Shown here piece by piece: positions 11,501 through 22,888 of a stretch of 64,000 nt of DNA; position 1 is the stretch's first letter; every line of letters begins with the position of its first letter. The DNA is from Neopestalotiopsis rosae. Taxonomy: Eukaryota > Ascomycota > Sordariomycetes > Amphisphaeriales > Sporocadaceae. A program made the translations under genes and the position numbers. The notes beneath the pieces were generated by a model. The model ran no database searches. It was not told the DNA's origin and saw nothing but the letters and a program-made list of their open reading frames with translations. The stretch spans positions 1,550,001 to 1,614,000 of the forward strand of contig JALGAS010000008.1 of the NCBI GenBank assembly GCA_023078685.1, read 5' to 3'.

Positions 11501-11773
11501 CTCCAATTGATTTGCCTGTTCGCTCCGCTCGCGAGTCAGACTGTACCGTGTTTGCCCACACCTTTTTGGGTGGACCGATTCCCGACCGGCGTACCCTCTG
11601 GACGATCAAGTTCCCTACGCCTGCGCACGCGCTCCTCTACTTTCAACCATCAAAACGATACCCAGTTTTGGCGCAAAAAATCCTGCACAAATGCGCTGCA
11701 TCCTACGTGAAGTCTTAGACTCATAGTCATTGTGCTAGGAGGCCGTTCGGCTTCCCGCCTGGGCGTAGATACT
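8521..11773. other. Long gene-poor region upstream of the OPI1-type gene
   Basis: These 3.25 kb separate two divergently placed conserved genes. ORFs of up to 191 codons occur, but they lack ATG starts, overlap one another on both strands and show no domains. From about 10.86 kb to 11.7 kb the plus strand is rich in C and in CT/CA tracts, as in long fungal 5' leaders. I therefore think a large part is promoter plus 5' UTR of the OPI1-type gene. Short upstream ORFs occur in it, including a 21-codon one at 10771-10836. Confidence 0.5.
11474..11479 (+). promoter_or_regulatory. Start-stop element (ATGTAA) in the presumed OPI1 leader
   Basis: An ATG followed at once by TAA lies 295 bp upstream of the OPI1-type start codon, inside the pyrimidine-rich leader-like stretch. 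Start-stop elements can stall initiating ribosomes and lower downstream translation. Whether this one is transcribed is not shown by the sequence. Confidence 0.25.
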
Positions 11774-13710
11774 ATGGAGCACAATCACATGTTGCCCCGG
11801 CCGGCTAATGGTCCCATCGCTGCCGGGCTCGATCATAAGCACGATCTCTATCCCACGGAGCGCCGAAAAACACCTTCATCAGACGTCGCATCCGTCTTCA
11901 AATCACTCGACCGGCCTTTCAAACTTCCCATGTATCCTCCTCCGCCTTCATATGCGCCTCTACATGCCGATCGCAAGTCTCCCGCCGGATTCCCGGATAC
12001 CCCCAAGACGGAGCTGCCTCCTCTGAAGCTCAAGAACGGCTACTACAATGAGAAGAAGGATAACACACTGCCATCGCTATCCTCATTGACAGTCTCGTCG
12101 CCAAAGGCCTCGTACATTAACCCTCCACCTACAACACAAGCGCAAACTCGGCCGACAATACCACCACCACCGACATATGCTCCGCCGCCGCCTCCAGTCC
12201 AGCTACAACCAACCCACTGGCCGAGCTTAAATCCGTATAGTGCGTACTATACGCCGAGCCATGTAGAGGGCAAAGCCGATCCACTGCGAATGGAAGCAGA
12301 CTCTCCGAGTAACAGTGCAATCAGCGCTGCGTCCCCAGAAACACTCGATCACGATCGATCGAGCAGCGTCAGTCTCGATGATCCAGACGTTAGGCTTGCG
12401 GCCGAAGCACTGGGTGATCTGAGGGCAGGTCAGTATAGTCGCATGCTAATAGCAGCGCTTCCCTCCGTTATGGTGTAATATATGCTAACAATATTCTGAT
12501 TGTAGACTTTGTATCTTCACCTCGTCATTTGGACAAGTCACTACCTTCAACACCAAGGTCACGATCTCAAGCTCCTGCGGAGCCGTTGTTGCAATTATTA
12601 ACAACAAATCACCCACTGCTTGGAGGGGTGATAGAGGGAACCCAGACGGTGTATGTTGCTGGCAAAAACTACTCACCAAGATTCAAGACTAGTGCAGAGT
12701 ATGTTGAAGGTTATGTCACACCTGTCGTCAATACCGTCGGGACGGTTGGAAGAGCGACGGGCGTTGAAGGTGGAGTTAGGTGGTTCTTGGGAGGTGGAAA
12801 GCGACACAAGTCCCAAAGCTCGACGGATCTTGAGGAAGGGTCCAACAAGAGGAGAAAGGGAGATGATGGCACAGACACCATGATGATCGATTCAGACGAG
12901 ATCACATCTGGAATGGAGACTCCAAGACCCACATATGACCCCAACGATCCAAGGAGGCTTTCGATCGCGAGTACTATTGATACTCTACCAGCCTATGACG
13001 AGCACAGATCACCAGCCTATGAAGCGGAACCAAGGCCCAACTCATCGGCCTGGCAGTCTCGGCTGATCATGTCGACATCGGGATTGAGCATTGCGATGAG
13101 CCAAGAGAGCCTGCGTAGCTTGAAATACTGCCTGAGCTGGCTTCGATGGGCAAACGTACATATTGGCAATGTTATCAACTCACTCAAGATGTCGCTTGAC
13201 AGATATGACAAGACTGGCGAATCCTCGTCTAGCTCAAGCAGCGAAGCTGACGACAGACAAAAATTGGTCGACAGAATCAGCTCCCTCAAAGCCGACGTTT
13301 TGAAAACACTTCAGGATGTCATCAACACCGTTAGCAAATACGCCGGTGGTGCTCTACCTGAAAATGCTAGAGCCCTGGTACGGCGCCATCTCACCAGTCT
13401 GCCTCAGCGATTTGCCCTCGCAAACATGCTCGTCCAGCAGCAGGCCGCTCGTGAGGATCAGGCTGTGGAGGAAGGCGGCGCCGCCAGAGACAGGGAGATG
13501 CGGGATAGCGCACAGACAGTCCTCCTCATGGCCAAAGAAGGTCTTGACATGATGTCGCAAGTGTCCGGAGTCCTCGACGGCACCATTGTGAGCGCCGAGG
13601 AGTGGTGTGAGAGACTGGGCAAGAGAAAGCAAGAGCAGAAGGAGGCGATCTACCACGATGTATCAAACCACCACGCCCAGTATCCTTTGGAGTCTGTCAA
13701 GATGGGTTGA
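11774..13710 (+). CDS. opi1: OPI1-family transcriptional repressor of phospholipid synthesis genes
   Basis: This protein of 619 aa has two exons, 11774-12428 and 12506-13710. The 77-bp intron (GTCAGT donor, GCTAAC branch, TGTAG acceptor) splits the conserved LGDLRA-DF block. The first 200 residues are Pro/Ser-rich and disordered. The Opi1 core covers about residues 210-310: LTTNHPLLGGVIEG, KNYSPRFKTSAEYVEGY, then TGVEGGVRWFLG. It is followed by basic clusters (GGKRHK, NKRRKGD) that fit the phosphatidic-acid-binding and nuclear import role known for yeast Opi1. The C-terminal third contains helices with coiled-coil potential. In yeast, Opi1 is held at the ER by phosphatidic acid and the VAP protein Scs2, and enters the nucleus to repress INO1 when lipid precursors are ample. 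The same role here is inferred. The ATG at 11774 is preferred to a GTG at 11732. Confidence 0.9.
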
Positions 13711-15202
13711 ACCTCATTGGAACAAAAGCAAGAGCAAAAGCAGCGTTCTATTTCTGGAGTTCAGGGGGCTTAAGACAAAAAACTACATCGACATAAGAGG
13801 AAGGCCCTTTGCCTTTCATCACAACCAACAAACCACAACACAACATCGTTACTAATGTTTATGGACGGCACGCGATTCATGCGATGCATCCTAGTTTTCT
13901 TTTACGAGATTCAGTCATCATCGGCGTTGAAAGACCGTCCACTGAGGCGTACACACTTGTTTCCTTTACTCCATTACAGGCTCATAGCATCGTCATGCTC
14001 ATGCCTTTTCTTTCACCGAGCATACGTATATCACAATGCTCTTGTACTACATTTACATTACCGCGCACCACTGTCGCATCATCACAATCGCTTTATTTTC
14101 TTACAAATTTTCGGGCATATCAATCAGGATTGGGTTATGGATATGGTGATGAGCTTGCAATACGTTGCAGAGACTAGTTATCGATGGTTTGGGAATGGAG
14201 TTGTGCGGTGTCACTTTGACCATGCATATATCCTTGCTGTAGTTGGGATCCCTTTTCAGGGAAGTGAAGTTGTTTCTACTTGTTGATATAGAGATCATAT
14301 TGGGACATGAGAAGATATGTCCATGGCATTTATCAACAAAGCATCCAAGACAGACATGTAGAGTTGCCTGTTTGGGCTAGAAAATACAACTTAGTGAAGA
14401 CAAAATGCGTCTTTTAAATATTCGTGATGAATAAGAGCCAGATGAAGTGTTTCTTGAGAGCTGAAGCCACCTTGGCTGACGAGCGGATCTATACTTTGCC
14501 GACATTCTTAGGCTCGGTCCTCCGAACGATAGGTCCGAGTTTTCCCAAAGAACAGTAGGAAGATTGAGGCTGACGGCGTCGCGTTCTTGTCAAAATGTTA
14601 CCCCCTGGCATTCTCAGAGTTGAAAACCCTCGATCAGCTTTTGCCACTACGACGTCACACTAGCCCTCATATTACAAGACATATTCAAACAGCACTTGGT
14701 CACAAGTAATAATTGGCGATGGCAGTCTGCATGTAAGAGATTGACGCAATGTGCCGGTGTAACGAAACACTAAAGATCAAAGCGCTTCCATATCCCCGGA
14801 TGTGGGGGATATTGGGGTAACATAGACCTTTGGTGCTTGGGGCGAGTGACCACCACCCCTTGAATCCTCCAACCAGGAGTCTTGGGCTCGCAGTTCGGCA
14901 CCAGATTGAGCGGTCTCCGCTGGGCCTTTGCCCCAAAAGATATCGCGACCTCTACTCCGCACTCCGGAAAAATTGTATAGTCTATCCACCAGCTCGTGCC
15001 AAGAGCTGGAGAAGCTGGAGAATGCTGCATAGTTTCGGAGCATCGTCAACGGACAGCTGAAATGGTGTTGTTTGTTTGGGAGGCGGACTCTCAGAGTATA
15101 TAAGCCTGAATAGAGATCTTGTGTAAGTTGAATTTTCGTATTCGCAGATTGTGTGCTATAACGATCATCTCGAGGCCTATAATATTAACCACCTTGTGCA
15201 AC
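13711..15202. other. Intergenic, no supported gene
   Basis: The 3' flank of the OPI1-type gene and the promoter of the SGNH hydrolase gene lie here. Only short overlapping ORFs are present (best 143 codons, without protein-like composition). A TATA-like AGAGTATATAAGCC box sits at about 15094, about 100 bp before the hydrolase start. Confidence 0.5.
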
Positions 15203-16032
15203 ATGAAGTCATTTGTGCTCGCCCTGCCGGCCGTGATGGCCGCGGCCACACCGCTCAAGAACCACAAGGAGTGTCGCCAGAGCAATTCCACACCGGCCTT
15301 TGTGCTCACTGGCGACTCCACGACTGCGGTTCAATCTTCGGGCGGTGGTGGTTGGGGAAATGGCTTTCTGTCCTTCTTGAAGTCGCCAGCGTGGGGAGTC
15401 AACTTGGGTCACAATGGTGCCACGACCGTGAGCTTTGTCAATGGCGGCGACTGGGCGACCGCAATGGGCGATGTCGATGACAAGACTGCCGATGGCTATG
15501 ATGTCTACGTGACCATCCAATTCGGCCACAATGATCAAGTATGTCTCAGTCTCTGATTAAAGGGAAGAGAACCAGAAATTGACAATTTCCGCAGAAAGCA
15601 GCAGCCAACATCACCCTGGACGAATACCAAGCCAACCTCGAGAACCTCGCCCAAGACGTCAAGTCCCACGGCGGCACTCCGCTCCTCGTGACCCCTCTGA
15701 GCCGCCGGGCCTTTACCTCGGAGCACAATGCCACCGACTCTCTGCACGACCAGCGCATCTACACTATTGCCGCGGCCGAGGCGACCGACACGATGTACCT
15801 GGACCTGAACAAGTACTCGCTCGAGTACGTGGACGCCATTGGCAACACTTCGGCGCAAGCCTACGATCTCAATGGGTACGGTGCCGACACGACGCACTTG
15901 AATGCCTATGGCAGCATGGTCTTTGGTCGATTGGTGGCCGACTTGTTGTTGGAGAAGCTGCCTGAGCTCGACTCTTGGTTTACTCCCAATGAGACTTTGA
16001 GCTACGACTTGGCCAATGGTATTGCCGCATAA
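15203..16032 (+). CDS. Secreted SGNH/GDSL hydrolase, rhamnogalacturonan acetylesterase-like
   Basis: This protein of 257 aa has two exons, 15203-15538 and 15595-16032, with a 56-bp intron (GTATGT donor, CGCAG acceptor). The signal peptide MKSFVLALPAVMAAATP starts at the ATG, 84 bases inside a longer open frame. The SGNH blocks are all present: GDST with nucleophile Ser39, the GHNGATT block with the oxyanion Gly, FGHND with Asn110, and DTTH with Asp210 and His213. The order, the spacing and the HLNAYG end fit carbohydrate esterase family 12, which removes acetyl groups from the rhamnogalacturonan backbone of pectin. The exact substrate is inferred. It is expected outside the cell. A GC-rich inverted patch (16123-16155) follows the gene. 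Confidence 0.88.
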
Positions 16033-17506
16033 GGGATTCTGTACATACAATACACCTTCGAAAATGAAAGACCAATGTTATCGGGGGCATTTTCAGAATA
16101 CGCGGAGTCGGGGTACAAAAATGCTGCCGCCCCGATGCGGCCCCGGTGCGGCATCTTCAATATACTTCATAATACTGTCCAAATAAGACATGGCTGTGCA
16201 GATCCTTCTATCGCTTGATTATGAGGTCCAATTTGATATACTAAATGCCAAGACTGATGCGTGTTCCAGTGAGTGACCTGACATCATGTTGTGCCCATCA
16301 GGTGTTGGTCAGCAGCCTATGCCAGCTGAAGACTCCACCAGAGATCGCCATGGACATCGAATAGTGCGAATATGGGAATCTGCAAAACCCACTCATGATT
16401 TGGGCTTCTGGACTTCCGGGGGTCCCACCAAAACGCGCTACTGCAATCAAGGAAATGGTGCGAATGATAGGTGAGGGATTTGCAGCTGAGGGAGATTGTC
16501 CTGACGATGATCACCTTGTTGTCACCAAGGTCTGGATGATTGTTCTGCCATTGAAAAAAGTTGTCAAGTTGAGACGGATATATTCGTTTTGTAAACCTTA
16601 AAAACCAAAGAATGCCAAGCAACTGCCAAATCCGGAGCCGTCAACGGATACTCCGTAGTGGACGGATGTTAGGGTCTTGGCAGAAACCGTTGGCGATGTG
16701 CCTGGTCCCTTGCAGCCGAACGAAGGAACTAAAAATGTTCACGAAACGCTGAGTTCAACTTATTTTTCAGTGCAATTGCAGATGTCAAACAACGGGAATA
16801 AACGACACGCAAACTCTGTCGTCAGCCCCCTTTTTTCCCGTGTGATTCCTGACTCGATCTAGTAAAAACAGTGTCGGGTTCCTGCACTTTAGCTCTTTAG
16901 CTCTCTAGTTTGCGGCTCGCTTGGGTGGTTCCTGCTACGACCGAGAGCCCGAAGATGGGAAGAAGATCCACCTGAAAGATCCACAATGACGAACCGGCGC
17001 CTTCCTGGTCGCGAGCCTTCAATGCTTGGGTCGATCCTGTAAATTCGTGTTATTATTCGTTGTTCCCGGGTGATGGTGAACTGGCCATTAATTTTTTTTT
17101 CCTTGTCTTCCCTTGTACCAGCAAGTCAATTCCTAAATTATGAGCTGTTTCAAAACATTTCGGGTACACACATTCGTTTTCAGCCATCTCTCGATCTTCA
17201 TATCAGCTCATTTGTGCAGTTGATCAACACGCGACTTACGGGTAACGACAGCAATGTATCATTAGACGCCTGATACCTTGTACCACTTGACCAACCAGGA
17301 GCAACATCATCAGACAAGCAGCGTAGGATTTTCACTCATTTATGCGACATTGAAGGAGTGTTTCTTTTCCCGGTCCAACACGTCACATTGGAAGGAGCAC
17401 CCAATCACCAAAGCTGAGCAATTTTACGAATAAATCCAATTCCGGAACATCCGGAGTTTACTGCCGTGTTTTTCTCGCCGGGGTCTCAATCGTCCAGGTC
17501 GTCAAC
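16033..17506. other. Intergenic, no supported gene
   Basis: Nothing gene-like is seen in these 1.5 kb. They contain short ORFs, the GC-rich patch just after the hydrolase gene, and pyrimidine tracts near 17090 that probably belong to the promoter and leader of the ThrE-like gene. Confidence 0.5.
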
Positions 17507-19684
17507 ATGGCTGAAGGTGCTATGCCGGGTGCGCCCGCCATCTCCGGAACGGATGACGCCTCACACTTTTACAATCAACCGCCGCCGGTCGCCGGGTTGA
17601 GTACCAGTCCGGAAGCGTCAGATGCTTTGGAGAAACTTCCCAACCTCAGTTCTAGCGAATTTAACAATGCACAAACATCACCAAACGATGACACAGGTCG
17701 CATCACACCAGGACATCGAGCCAGGTTTCCAGACGATGACGCCCAACTCGAACAAGTATTTTCAGCTCGGCCCATTCCCATACAGTCGAGAGGTTCACAA
17801 CCGCCTGGAGAAAGCGATCGCGAGCCGGCCTCGCATCGTGGAGTATGGCAGTCATTTCGCAACTGGATAGACGACTGGCGGGAAGACTTTGGATCTGCTC
17901 AAGCTCATCAGGATATTACCAACTTGATAGGAGATGCTGGTATTGACCCGACTATAATCAAGAAGATCAAAGCTGGTCGAGTCTCGAGTCTTGTAAGCGC
18001 CTCAAGCTACAATGTTTGAAACTTGTTTTTTTATTAACTAACACAAACAGGTTGCCCCATCACTGATGATAGCAAGACCGGGATTAGGTCAGCACAAGGA
18101 TTCGAGCTCTGCCATTCCCACGCCTGGTCACCCATGGACACATTCACATTCCCGAAGCTCCAGCTCCGGAACGGCCACGCCAGGAACGCCGTCAAAGAAA
18201 GGTTATGGTGGCGTTGATCCGCACGAGGTGGCTCGACGATTGAAGAAGTTTAAAGATATCGTCGGACACAGCAATGACGGCAGACAGGCCAAATACATCC
18301 AAGCAAAGGCTGACTTGGCCCATCGACGGAACTTGGTTCTGCTCATGGTCTATGCATTCATGGCATACGGCGCTCCATCTCATCGTATTGAGGAGTATAC
18401 ACTGGCGTTATTCAAGGCACTCGACATGGAGGGCCGCGTCAACTATACAGTCGGCTGCACCGACATTTCTTTCATTAACCCAGTCGATCCGAACGATCCC
18501 CTGACAAGAAGTGCGTATACGACATTGGTCAAGGCTCAAGGTCTTGATATCGGAGCCTGCGAAGTTTCGTTCCGGATATACAAGTCTGTAGTTCATGGTG
18601 AAGTCACGGTAAGTCTGTTTCCCCCAGTGAGAGTGACAGTGCACTGACAAGGAATTAAATCTAGATCGAAGAGGCCATTCAAAAATTGATCGAGTTGATC
18701 GAGTCTCCACCCTTTTATAGACCGTGGTTCATCGTACCATTTTATGGTCTGGCATCGGCTTTCGCCGCCTTGTGGGCCTATGGCGGATGGTGGTCAGACA
18801 TGGCTATCGCCTTCTTCTTGGGCTGCATTGTCGGGTTCCTGCAAATTATTGTTGCAGCACGCAACCCTCTTTACGCCAATGTACTCGAAGTTCTGGCGGC
18901 TCTGCTCACGTCATTTGGTGCTCGTGCTTTCAGCTCCATTGGCGGTCCGTCTCAGAAATATTTCTGCTTTGGTGCAATAGCCCAATCATCCATCACCACC
19001 ATTCTGCCGGGTTATATAGTGCTTAGCGGCACCTTGGAGCTTCAGAGCAAGTCTGTCACGGCCGGGTCTACTAGACTCTTCTATGCTGTCATCTACTCTC
19101 TCTTGCTTGGTTATGGCATCAACGTCGGTGCTCAGCTATTCCTAGTGATCGACGAGAACGCCGTGACATCTGCTACGTGCCCTCGATCTCTGGACCCTAA
19201 ATGGCGCATTTTACTAGTACCATGCTACTTGGTCCTTCAGGCGATTCTGATTCGATCCAGGCCGAAACAAATTCCAGTCCAAGTGCTACTAGGTAGCGCC
19301 GCCTATACTGTGAACTACTTTGTGTCGCAGTACGCAACGGCCCAAGTCGCCGATACCGCGTCCGCCTTTGTCTTGGGCGTGCTCGGTCATCTTTGGGCAC
19401 GGTCGCAACATGCCTTTGCCTTTGCAGCAGTCGTTGCCGGCGTGATGGTTCTTGTTCCTTCTGGACTTTCGGCTCAAGGTGGTCTTCTGTTGGGTATCTC
19501 AACTCCGCTCTTCAACAATGGAAGCACCGATGCCCAAACCGTGTACGAACAGAACATTTACCAAAGCTTTAGTGTGGGCGCCCAAATGATCCAAGTTGCG
19601 GTAGGCCTTGCGACCGGCCTATTCCTATCTGCTCTGGTTGTTTACCCATTTGGCAGAAAGAATAATGCCATGTTCTCGCTATAG
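17507..19684 (+). CDS. ThrE/PRM10-like membrane transporter (DUF1212 family)
   Basis: This protein of 687 aa has three exons: 17507-17992, 18051-18608 and 18665-19684. Introns are 58 and 56 bp and phase 0. The first 250 residues are soluble, disordered and Ser/Pro-rich, ending in VDPHEVARRLKKFKDIVG. The ThrE module follows: LVLLMVYAFMAYGAPSHRIEEY, then GRVNYTVGCTDISFINP, then about ten hydrophobic segments (FYGLASAFAALWAYGG through VGLATGLFLSALVVYPFG). Bacterial ThrE exports threonine and serine, and the yeast relative is the pheromone-regulated membrane protein Prm10. The fungal substrate is not known. The gene is intact, of full family length and codon-typical of its neighbours. Confidence 0.9.
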
Positions 19685-20281
19685 CGTGCATATAGATCCT
19701 ATAGAACATTAGATCATAGATCAAAATAAGCGTACATTTGATTCATTATCAAGGAAGTCAAGATATTGGAATGTTGAAAAGTAACATGCATTGGTCGGTG
19801 AATGCTCACAGCTGCGACATGAACAGTCCACAGCTTCCTCACTATACGAAACTGCCAGGGACCATCTCGTTCACACTAGCTTGAATCACTCGAGCCTGTT
19901 GAATCACTCGCTACGACTTCAATCACCAACATCGTCTAGGCGTAAGCACAAGGTATGCTATAAAATATCAGAAGTTAGCGGCGAAACAAAGACCACAACA
20001 ACGCACTCATTCGTATCATGCATTGTCTACACGGCAGATCACTTTCCTGATGACCTCTCAAAGCCATCGACTGACAGCCTCAAAGAGACTCGACTCTGCT
20101 CAAAGAAGCATTATTGCCCGATTCGATACAAGTATGCACCCTTTCCCGGCACGTATGGTACTAACCAAGATCCAAGTATTCCAGTCATTCGTTTAACAAG
20201 TCACTCTTTTTACCAACTCACCAGCTTCGTCACTCCTTTAGGTAGTGAGAACTGCAAAGCTTGCAGCGCAAGTACTCCACA
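19685..20281. other. Intergenic, no supported gene
   Basis: These 600 bp hold the 3' flank of the ThrE-like gene and the leader of the next gene. A 181-codon open frame starting at a GTG has no protein-like features. Confidence 0.45.
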
Positions 20282-20932
20282 ATGCCTCATCTCATCGGCT
20301 GGACCTCATTCATCTGCGGTCATGAAACTTCGGTGAAGGTATCCACGATCCAGCAATTGAAAGAACACTACAATCGCGAGTATCTATCATACCAATTGGT
20401 GGATCCTAGTGGTAGAGAATACCACGCAACTGCTCCGAGACCTTGCAAGAGTTGCTGCCAGAAGCAACAAGGCCAACAGAAGCCAGCTGTTGCAGCTGGA
20501 TACGACAACTTCGAGCACAAGTGGCGGACGGAATGGGCTGCGAAGATTGCCTTGGTCGAGCCCAACGAGGCAGGCTCTCCGCCTCTCAAGAATCTCATTC
20601 ATCAGATTTGCCCTCATCTGAGGTCCGTCAACAACCTCAAGGAGGAGGTCCTGCTCAGACGGGTTAACAGCCAACTCAAGCTGGAAGGACTCGACATCTC
20701 CGCAGGAACCACACCCAGCCAAGTAGACAGGGAGACGCGGCAGCGCGTCACGCGCGTGGTGGAGGACCAGCTCCACATGCACCGGAAGACGAAGCTCAAG
20801 GAGCCGTCTGGTGTGCTTCGCGACTCTTCGGTGTTGCAGAAAGCGGAAGTGGCGGCGAGCGCGCGCTCGGTCAAGGTGGTCCAGATGCTGTCGTCGACAA
20901 AGCGCAGCAGCGTGGCCTGTTGTCCAGTATAG
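20282..20932 (+). CDS. Hypothetical protein with CGH...CxxCC motif
   Basis: This single-exon protein of 216 aa starts at the ATG at 20282. The N-terminal third has a CGHE at residues 12-15 and CKSCC at 55-59, a spacing that could bind one zinc ion. The rest is basic and helical, with many Lys/Arg/Gln. It ends in ACCPV, where the paired cysteines could be lipid-modified, although this is not a classical CaaX box. No membrane segment or signal peptide is seen. I do not recognise the family. The length, the ATG and a long single frame with normal composition support a real gene. Confidence 0.6.
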   Translation: MPHLIGWTSFICGHETSVKVSTIQQLKEHYNREYLSYQLVDPSGREYHATAPRPCKSCCQKQQGQQKPAVAAGYDNFEHKWRTEWAAKIALVEPNEAGSPPLKNLIHQICPHLRSVNNLKEEVLLRRVNSQLKLEGLDISAGTTPSQVDRETRQRVTRVVEDQLHMHRKTKLKEPSGVLRDSSVLQKAEVAASARSVKVVQMLSSTKRSSVACCPV

Positions 20933-21688
20933 TCCTCTGGACTCTTTGCTGTTTGTGTAAGTAACTGCGTAGGGAGAAAGAAACGTCGTTTGTGTCTGCG
21001 ACACAAAGAATGCCAATTGAATGAATATACGATCCGCATAGACAAAAAAGACCAATGCATAGAAAACACGATTGATCGTGATTTACGTGGATTTACGCCT
21101 GTCGGACAATCTGAGTGCGACAAAGGTTCAAGATATTTCAATTTCAAATTACAATACAAGTAAGCCTCAGGACTCCAGGGTCCGTGTTTGTTGGGGATCT
21201 ATCATATATCCAGACAGCAAATTTCTTTGCGCACTTCTAAGACACTGGCGTAGTGGTCCACTTTGGATCCGTTCTCGATGCAGGTGTCCGTGTGCTCGGA
21301 TTGTAGAATGTGTCTGGCTTACTGACTATACTCAACTCACTGCACGACTATTGTGACTTGTCAAAGCAGGAAATATACAAGAATTACCAAAGCCGTCTGC
21401 ATCCAGCGGTGAAAGGACTTACCGATTCAAGTGCCTGATGCTGACATTAGCAGGCCAAGCCTGTACGATGCGTTTTGTTGTGATCGTCACTTTGTCTTTA
21501 GTGCGTTTGATGCGGGTTGTTGATGCATAGTGCCGCAAACGAGTGGCCTCAAACGCGGACGACGAGAGCAGAGAAACACTATTTCATGAAGTTTTGATCA
21601 AACTCACGTTTTCTGCTTACTGAACGACACTTTCTCCATCGTGTGCTTCACCCTCAACACTCCTGAATCGGATTCAGCAGCTGACAAG
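20933..21688. other. Intergenic, no supported gene
   Basis: This is the spacer between the CxxCC gene and the J-domain gene. Only short, unsupported ORFs are present. Confidence 0.45.
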
Positions 21689-22764
21689 ATGGCGGAGAGG
21701 GAGATCACTGAAGACTACTATGAAATCCTTCAAGTACAATCCAAGGCCACAGATGACGAGATCAAAGCGAGTTACCGGCGACTGGCTCTGTTGAGGCATC
21801 CAGACAAGAATGCTGGCAATCCCAACGCAACTGCCGAGTTCCAGAAAGCAAGTGTTCTAGCATCCTGAACAGTCGCTCGATCGTTGCTGACAGAAAGATC
21901 TAGATCAATGCAGCATATCAATGTTTGAGCGACCCCAGAAAACGAAGCGCCTACGATAACAAACGCGTAGAAGCCCGCGAAGACCTTAATCGACGAGCCC
22001 GCACTGGCGAAAATGAGATTAATCTACTCAAGAGAAAGATTTCATATATGAGGAAGACACTCGAGGATCTCACAAGCCGTCACTCTGAAATGCTTCTCTT
22101 TCGCAATGCATACAAACGAGAACTCGCCGACATAGTCAGGAAGGCTCTCGGTAGCAGCTACGACGACCCCTCGACCATGCAAACCACCGAGGCCTGGTGG
22201 CAGACAGTCTATCGTGCCATCATCAATCAACATCCTAGTAGCAGACAAAAAGACCCCAAGCAGACGACAGCCCACATATCAGAGCTGCGCTTCAACATCG
22301 CCGCGCTCAACTCGGAACTCCTCGATCTCGAGATCCGCATCCTTGAGACGGAGACGGTCCTCTCGATCCTCACAAGCGAGACGCGCCGCCAGCAGTGGCC
22401 GGCACCCCCGCGTAAACAGACGGCTCGGCAGGCCGAAGCCGAGAGGATGCAGGCGGAGCAGCGCCGACGGTACGCCAGCGCACAGCAGACCATGAACCAG
22501 GAGCGCGAGGCTGGTCGAGAGGCACAACGAGCAGCGGCCCGGGCCAAGCAGGCGACCAAGCGCGAGGAGCAGAGTGCCAAGGAGGCGGCGCGGGCCAAGA
22601 TGGCGGATTGTGATCATGAGAGCTTTTGGAAGAAAGTGGATGGACGGCATGCTTGTAAGAATTGCTTCAAGGCTAGTGATCGGGTGTTTTCCTGTCCGTC
22701 TTGTGGTGTGGTGGTCTGTAAGGGATGCCGGAATGCTTTGAATCATCGCAAGAAGGACACCTAG
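21689..22764 (+). CDS. J-domain (DnaJ-type) co-chaperone with C-terminal zinc motif; GC-AG intron
   Basis: This protein of 339 aa has exons 21689-21847 and 21904-22764. The J domain is at about residues 8-70 ([20 protein letters not shown], the HPD at 37-39, then [18 protein letters not shown]). The exon join is fixed by the J-domain helix and needs a GC donor (GCAAGT at 21848) with a TAG acceptor. This is a GC-AG intron, since no GT donor gives the right frame. A long coiled-coil, Arg/Glu/Ala-rich middle region follows, then a C-terminal Cys/His cluster (CDH, CKNCF, CPSCG, CKGCR) that should bind zinc. J proteins stimulate the ATPase of Hsp70 through the HPD motif. The client of this fungal type is unknown. 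The ATG at 21689 is chosen over an upstream GTG. Confidence 0.85.
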
Positions 22765-22888
22765 GACGCAAATGAATGGAGAAATGAAATTGCGTCTTCG
22801 AGTCGGTGATCCTTACGAGTTCATATTTTCTGGATATCCACCTACGTACCTCCCACCCAGGGTGTGTCTTGCGAGTAGGCATCTGCAT

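Noticed and set aside
14770..15030. 86-codon minus-strand ATG frame upstream of the SGNH hydrolase
   Set aside because: Overlapped by two other frames of similar length, with no features of a protein.
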